Assembly (NCBI GenBank): GCA_950073955.1
Contig: CATMRH010000050.1
Span: 1-9,312 of the forward strand
From: an uncultured archaeon
GTDB taxonomy: Archaea; Thermoproteota; Nitrososphaeria; Nitrososphaerales; Nitrosopumilaceae
DNA length: 9,312 nt
Reading direction: 5' to 3'
This document shows positions 6,055 through 9,312 of this stretch, piece after piece. Below the pieces are notes generated by a model. It ran no database searches and was not told the origin of the DNA. It was given only the letters and a program-made list of their open reading frames with translations. Positions within the stretch are counted from its first letter, which is position 1. Each line of letters opens with the position of its first letter. The translations under genes were made by a program, and so were the position numbers.

Positions 6055-7355
6055 ATGTCTTCTGCACATCTAAAGCCTGAGAATAACCATCTCTCATCTA
6101 ATCTGAAGAAATTCCTGTAACTTCCTCTGATTGACATCTTTGGAGTTCCAAATGAACCTCCTCTCAAAACTTTTTGGTTTGTAAACCATTTGTCATTATA
6201 TTCATCAAATCCTGTTCTGAATCCAGGGTACCCCGTAAATTCTGATGATGTCCATTCCCATATATCGCCAATCATCTGCTGACATCCTGCAGGGCTTTTT
6301 CCAGCTGGATAAGAACCAATTTCGGCTTGTGCCCAAAAATGTGATTCTAGTAGATTAGCTTGGGTTTCTTTTGGTTCTTCATCTCCCCATGGAAATATGG
6401 TCTTTTCCTGTCTTTCTTCATTCCAACAACAGGCCTTTTCCCATTCAGCTTCACTTGGAAGTCTCTTACCTGCCCACTTGGAATATGCAGCTGCTTCGTA
6501 AAAGCTAACATGACAAACAGGTTCATTTGGATTTATCTCTCGTTTTCCTAAAAAGTCTTGAACATACCATTGATCCTCTTTAACCCAATACATTGGTGCC
6601 TTCCAATTATTCTCTTTGACTTTTTCCCAACCATCTGATAACCAAAACTTGAAATTTTCATAACCTCCATCTTCAATGAATTTTAGATATTGTCCATTTG
6701 TAATTGGATAAACATCAATTTTGTAATCATTCAGGTAAACTTTGTGTTCGGGTAATTCTATATCATAGGAATAATCTGTTCCGTTATATCCCATGGAATA
6801 TAATCCTCCTTTTATTGAAATTGACTTTTGTTCCACTTGAGAAGCTTGCGGTCTTGGAATTTTCTTAACAGGTTTGTAAACATCAGCTAAAAGATGTTGT
6901 AGATCATATGTCAAAAGCTCTTGATGCTGACATTCGTGATGAAAAGCCATTGTTAAGAGATACTTTGCCTTTTCATCTACTCCAAAATTGATAAATTCTC
7001 TGACTCTAGTGTTTATTGTTTCAAAATATTCCAAGATTTGATCCACTGTTGGTCGTGAGGCTATTCCACGTTTTCCTTTATCATGAGGTGTACCAAATTG
7101 CTGATAATAGGAATTTAGATATTCAGAAAATTCCTTGGAGTAAAATTGGTAATTTGGATTGGTTTTACTCATCACAACTTCGTATAGCCAACTTACGTGT
7201 CCAATGTGCCATTTTGGTGGACTCGTGTAGAATGCAGATTGAACCCCAAAATCGTCTTTTTCTAGTGTTTGAACTATCTCTAGTGTTCGTTCTCTAGTTG
7301 TGTTGAATATTTCTAAGAGGGATTTGGATGATTTTTGAGCTGAAACTGTTGCCAT
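6051..7355 (-). CDS. egtB: Hercynine sulfoxide synthase EgtB (non-haem iron)
   Basis: A 434-residue enzyme that uses iron and O2 to join a cysteine-type thiol to the imidazole of hercynine, giving the sulfoxide precursor of ergothioneine. Two domains are clear. An N-terminal DinB-like helical domain (about 10-165) carries the likely iron ligands His53 (in WHIGHVSWLYE) and His140/His144 (in HHECQHQELL), plus NSYYQQFG (81-88) and RGIASRPTV (96-103). A C-terminal formylglycine-generating-enzyme-like domain (about 178-434) carries GGLYSMG, KRLPSEAEWEKA (297-308), GDIWEWTSSEF (363-373), LRGGSF (397-402) and RNFF..ERWLFSGFR (414-429). It lacks the extra methyltransferase domain of OvoA. SenA is a homologue, but no senB or senC is nearby and egtD is adjacent. 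A GTG at 7379 would add 8 residues; I prefer the ATG at 7355, which lies 30 nt from the centre of a TATA-like box that the GTG start nearly touches. proS ends 36 nt upstream. Confidence 0.93.
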   Translation of the reverse strand: MATVSAQKSSKSLLEIFNTTRERTLEIVQTLEKDDFGVQSAFYTSPPKWHIGHVSWLYEVVMSKTNPNYQFYSKEFSEYLNSYYQQFGTPHDKGKRGIASRPTVDQILEYFETINTRVREFINFGVDEKAKYLLTMAFHHECQHQELLTYDLQHLLADVYKPVKKIPRPQASQVEQKSISIKGGLYSMGYNGTDYSYDIELPEHKVYLNDYKIDVYPITNGQYLKFIEDGGYENFKFWLSDGWEKVKENNWKAPMYWVKEDQWYVQDFLGKREINPNEPVCHVSFYEAAAYSKWAGKRLPSEAEWEKACCWNEERQEKTIFPWGDEEPKETQANLLESHFWAQAEIGSYPAGKSPAGCQQMIGDIWEWTSSEFTGYPGFRTGFDEYNDKWFTNQKVLRGGSFGTPKMSIRGSYRNFFRLDERWLFSGFRCAEDI

Positions 7356-7379
7356 TAGCAATCCCAAGAATGATTCCAC

Positions 7380-7390
7380 TTTATAGTTTA
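7380..7390 (-). promoter_or_regulatory. TATA-like box for egtB, deciding its start codon
   Basis: On the minus strand this reads TAAACTATAAA, just after the proS stop. Its centre (about 7385) lies 30 nt before the ATG at 7355, so transcription would start near 7359. A GTG at 7379 would be upstream of that start point, so the ATG is the better translation start from this promoter. No T-run follows proS, so read-through from proS may also supply egtB mRNA. Confidence 0.4.
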
Positions 7391-7391
7391 T

Positions 7392-8846
7392 TCAATATCC
7401 CCTTGCAAAAATTGGAACAGAAATACTCTGTTCCTGACAGTACATGCACTTCTCATCTGTATTTCCACTACCAAATGGAATAACTCTGATGTCTGCTCCT
7501 GTTTCCTCTTTGATTTTTTCTTCACATTCTAATTTTCCACACCAAGGAGCGGTAAAGAAACCTCCTTTCTCAATTTTTGATTTAAATTCATTATAGTCTG
7601 AAATCACATACGAATTTACATTTGCTTGTTCTCTGGCAGTTTTTAACATGGCTATTTGGATTTCATCTAAAATTGTAGAAATTTTTTCAATTTCAGTAAA
7701 ACCCAAACTTGACTTTTCACGATTGTATCTTTTTGCAATGACAACACTTTGTTTTTTTACATCTTTAGGACCAATCTCAATTCGTATAGGAACTCCTTTT
7801 AGTTCCCAATCATTGAATTTGTATCCTGGAGATAGTTCACTTCTATCATCAACATGAACTCTAATTCCTTTTGACTCTAGCATTTCTCTAATCTCTTCTA
7901 CTTTTGGTAATACCATGTCTCTATCATCTCCCTTCTTGTATATTGGCACAATTACAACTTGAATCGGTGCAATCCTTGGTGGTAGGACAAGACCTTGATC
8001 ATCTCCATGAATCATAATCATTGCCCCAATCAGCCTCCAAGAAACCCCCCATGAAGTTTGCCATGCAAAATGTTCTACATTATCTTTATCTGCAAATTTT
8101 ACCTCAAATGGTTTTGAAAAATTCTGTCCTAGAAAATGTGATGTTCCCATTTGTAGTGCCTTTCCATCGGGCATAATTGATTCCATAGTAGTTGTATATA
8201 CTGCTCCTACAAACTTTTCTTTCTCACTCTTATTTCCTGTTGTTACTGGGATTGCTAGTTCTTCTTCAACAGTATTTTTATAAATCTCTAAAATTTTCAT
8301 CACTTCTTCTTCTGCTTCTTCTCGTGTTGCATGAACTGTATGACCTTCTTGCCACAAAAATTCTGATGTTCTGAGAAATGGTTTTGTTCCTTTAATTTCT
8401 GCTCTTAGTGCAGAATTCCAAAAATTCATCTTTAATGGTAAATCTCTCCAACTTTGAATCCATTTGGAATACATTGTGTATGCTAATGTTTCAGATGTTG
8501 GTCTTAATGCCAGTCTGTCTCCAATTTCATTATCTCCTGAATGAGTTACCCAAAATACTTCTGGGTTGAATCCTGCAAAATGTTTTTGCTCTTTTCCTAA
8601 TAGTGACTCTGGAATTAATATCGGCAGAAATCCATTTCTGATTCCATTACTTGCAAATTTTTTATCAAATGTATTTGTTAATGATTCCCAAATAGAATAC
8701 CCATCTGGTCTAAGTACAATTAGTCCCTTAACTGGGGCATAATCTGCAAGTTTAGCTTTTAGAACTATTTGCGTATACCATTCACTGAAATCTTCTTTTT
8801 TTGAAACTGTAATTCCAATGTCTTCTTTAGTCAAACTAAAATTCAA
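7392..8846 (-). CDS. proS: Prolyl-tRNA synthetase, archaeal/eukaryal type
   Basis: A 484-residue class II synthetase that charges tRNA-Pro with proline in the cytoplasm. It has the short archaeal/eukaryal architecture: no bacterial editing insertion between motifs 2 and 3, and a C-terminal extension. Motif 1 region GLIVLRPDGYSIWE (41-54), proline-binding RPTSE (115-119), motif 2 FLRTSEFLWQEGHTVHAT (157-174), GTSHFLGQNF (234-243), motif 3 GDDQGLVLPPRIAP (281-294), anticodon-binding domain (about 295-400), and a zinc-site-like set Cys436, Cys441, Cys467, Cys470. The last residue is Tyr484, the C-terminal tyrosine typical of this type. Many relatives have Tyr where Asp48 stands in RPDGY, as far as I recall. 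The start must be TTG: a TAA at 8852-8850 closes the frame just upstream. I use TTG 8846; TTG 8834 is the alternative and would shorten the protein by four residues. The downstream gene egtB begins 36 nt after the stop. Confidence 0.95.
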   Translation of the reverse strand: MNFSLTKEDIGITVSKKEDFSEWYTQIVLKAKLADYAPVKGLIVLRPDGYSIWESLTNTFDKKFASNGIRNGFLPILIPESLLGKEQKHFAGFNPEVFWVTHSGDNEIGDRLALRPTSETLAYTMYSKWIQSWRDLPLKMNFWNSALRAEIKGTKPFLRTSEFLWQEGHTVHATREEAEEEVMKILEIYKNTVEEELAIPVTTGNKSEKEKFVGAVYTTTMESIMPDGKALQMGTSHFLGQNFSKPFEVKFADKDNVEHFAWQTSWGVSWRLIGAMIMIHGDDQGLVLPPRIAPIQVVIVPIYKKGDDRDMVLPKVEEIREMLESKGIRVHVDDRSELSPGYKFNDWELKGVPIRIEIGPKDVKKQSVVIAKRYNREKSSLGFTEIEKISTILDEIQIAMLKTAREQANVNSYVISDYNEFKSKIEKGGFFTAPWCGKLECEEKIKEETGADIRVIPFGSGNTDEKCMYCQEQSISVPIFARGY

Positions 8847-8880
8847 AGAATTAATTTAACTAATGAGCCTTTCGTGAGAA

Positions 8881-8894
8881 TTTTGATATTTTAG
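8881..8894 (-). promoter_or_regulatory. TATA-like box for proS
   Basis: On the minus strand this reads CTAAAATATCAAAA in the 57-nt gap between the four-cysteine protein gene and proS. Expected transcription start is near 8862, giving a leader of about 16 nt before TTG 8846, without a recognisable Shine-Dalgarno. A second AT-rich stretch (8851-8859) sits too close to TTG 8846 but about 21 nt from TTG 8834. Confidence 0.3.
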
Positions 8895-8903
8895 ATTTGA
8901 GTG

Positions 8904-9188
8904 TTAAAGAGGGTCTCCTTTGCAAAGCACTTTACCCATGACTCTGCTTTGGAAATTTGGACACACAAAACATTGGATAAATTGAATATCTTCTTTTAAA
9001 ACTGGGCACTCGACATACTCTAGTTTCATTCTTTTGAGCATTTTGGGGCTAACTCCTTTTAGCTTTAACTTCCCTTTCTCATCCATCATTCCTGATTCTT
9101 TTAGTTCTTCTTTCACCTTATCTGGAAGTTTTTGTTTTTTTTCTGTATCTTTAATATCAACTTCGTATTTGTGTTCTAATTCACCCAT
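8904..9188 (-). CDS. Small four-cysteine protein of unknown function
   Basis: A 94-residue protein I do not recognise by name. The first half (residues 1-58) is highly charged and Lys/Glu-rich (for example KLPDKVKEELKES at 20-32) with no membrane segment or signal peptide, so it should be cytoplasmic. The second half has four cysteines, 61, 73, 76 and 89, spaced C-X11-C-X2-C-X12-C (with CFVC at 73-76), a plausible zinc or iron-sulfur site. Reality as a gene is supported by an ATG start, a TATA-like box 27 nt upstream, an ordered acid/base pattern, the clustered cysteines, and its position in line with proS on the same strand (57-nt gap). The longest competing frame on the plus strand (9034-9279) is low-complexity Ser/Phe-rich, typical of an antisense shadow. 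It may be a small zinc-ribbon-like adaptor or nucleic-acid-binding protein, but nothing in the sequence settles that. Confidence 0.75.
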   Translation of the reverse strand: MGELEHKYEVDIKDTEKKQKLPDKVKEELKESGMMDEKGKLKLKGVSPKMLKRMKLEYVECPVLKEDIQFIQCFVCPNFQSRVMGKVLCKGDPL

Positions 9189-9210
9189 ATTACATTCCTT
9201 GACATTAGGT

Positions 9211-9220
9211 GATTTATTAC
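9211..9220 (-). promoter_or_regulatory. TATA-like box for the four-cysteine protein gene
   Basis: On the minus strand this reads GTAATAAATC, centred about 27 nt before the A of the ATG at 9188. This is the expected archaeal spacing for a leaderless mRNA and supports the chosen start. An AAGGAA stretch lies close to the ATG, but it is a poor Shine-Dalgarno match. Confidence 0.45.
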
Positions 9221-9312
9221 TAGCGTTTTTCAGATCTCAAAAAAGTTTAAACTTTAATATAATTAGCAATTTTTTTTAAATTAGAAACTAATTGCTAGTA
9301 ATTTTTGACGTT
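9221..9312. other. AT-rich non-coding right end with an imperfect inverted repeat
   Basis: No convincing gene is seen here. There is a 14-bp palindrome AAAGTTTAAACTTT (9242-9255) and an 8-bp inverted repeat TAGCAATT/AATTGCTA (9264-9271 and 9290-9297, 18-nt loop). On the plus strand TTTAATATAATTAG (9254-9267) could be a TATA box for a divergent gene starting beyond the window edge. The repeats are not stronger than chance in such AT-rich DNA. Confidence 0.25.

Noticed and set aside
6051..7355. EgtB being OvoA (ovothiol) or SenA (selenoneine)
   Set aside because: OvoA has a third, methyltransferase domain that is absent here. SenA normally sits with senB and senC, which are absent, while egtD is the direct neighbour.
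7356..7379. GTG start for EgtB at 7379
   Set aside because: It lies at the edge of the TATA-like box (7380-7390), upstream of the likely transcription start, and the eight extra residues add no conserved feature.
9242..9255. Perfect 14-bp palindrome AAAGTTTAAACTTT as an operator
   Set aside because: With about 70% A+T, roughly one or two such palindromes are expected by chance in a window of this size, and it lies upstream of the TATA-like box without a repeat elsewhere.
9034..9279. 81-residue plus-strand frame at the right end
   Set aside because: It is Ser/Phe-rich, antisense to the four-cysteine protein gene, and has no supporting motif.

Overview
The window is AT-rich (about one third G+C by eye) and looks like a chromosome segment of an ammonia-oxidising archaeon of the Nitrosopumilus/Nitrosarchaeum type (Thaumarchaeota/Nitrososphaerota). 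The evidence is an archaeal-type prolyl-tRNA synthetase without a bacterial editing insertion, a full-length SMC, start codons about 25-30 nt downstream of TATA-like boxes (suggesting leaderless or nearly leaderless mRNAs), almost no Shine-Dalgarno sequences, and oligo-T tracts instead of hairpin terminators. The genus is an inference from protein style, not from a marker gene.

Layout, left to right. (1) At 1-266, minus strand, is the N-terminal part of a nitrilase-superfamily amidohydrolase that runs off the left edge. (2) A 182-nt divergent intergenic region follows. (3) smc lies on the plus strand at 449-3973. (4) A Dpp/Opp-type peptide ABC transporter ATPase lies on the minus strand at 3970-4950 and shares its stop-codon bases (CTAG) with smc. 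(5) An 81-nt divergent promoter region separates it from egtD (plus strand, 5032-6054), the histidine trimethyltransferase of ergothioneine synthesis. (6) egtB (minus strand, 6051-7355), the iron-dependent sulfoxide synthase of the same pathway, meets egtD tail to tail with a 4-nt overlap. (7) proS (minus strand, 7392-8846) lies just upstream of egtB. (8) A 94-residue protein of unknown function with four cysteines (minus strand, 8904-9188) lies upstream of proS. (9) The last 124 nt are non-coding and very AT-rich.

How the genes fit together: EgtD makes hercynine from histidine and SAM, and EgtB then joins a thiol donor to hercynine with O2. The pair is therefore the core of an aerobic ergothioneine pathway, which makes sense for an oxygen-respiring ammonia oxidiser. 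No EgtA or EgtC (gamma-glutamyl route) and no EgtE-type lyase is present here; a cysteine-using EgtB is my inference. The minus-strand genes from the four-cysteine protein through proS to egtB are closely spaced and may be partly co-transcribed, though each has its own TATA-like box. smc and proS are housekeeping genes. The peptide ATPase lacks its permeases and binding protein in this window.

I see no mobile element, CRISPR array, tRNA or rRNA. Apart from the ergothioneine pair, the items most worth checking are the short upstream reading frames at the smc start, the use of TTG starts by three genes, the convergent gene ends with no spacer, and the unassigned four-cysteine protein. I do not see a clearly new multi-gene system.
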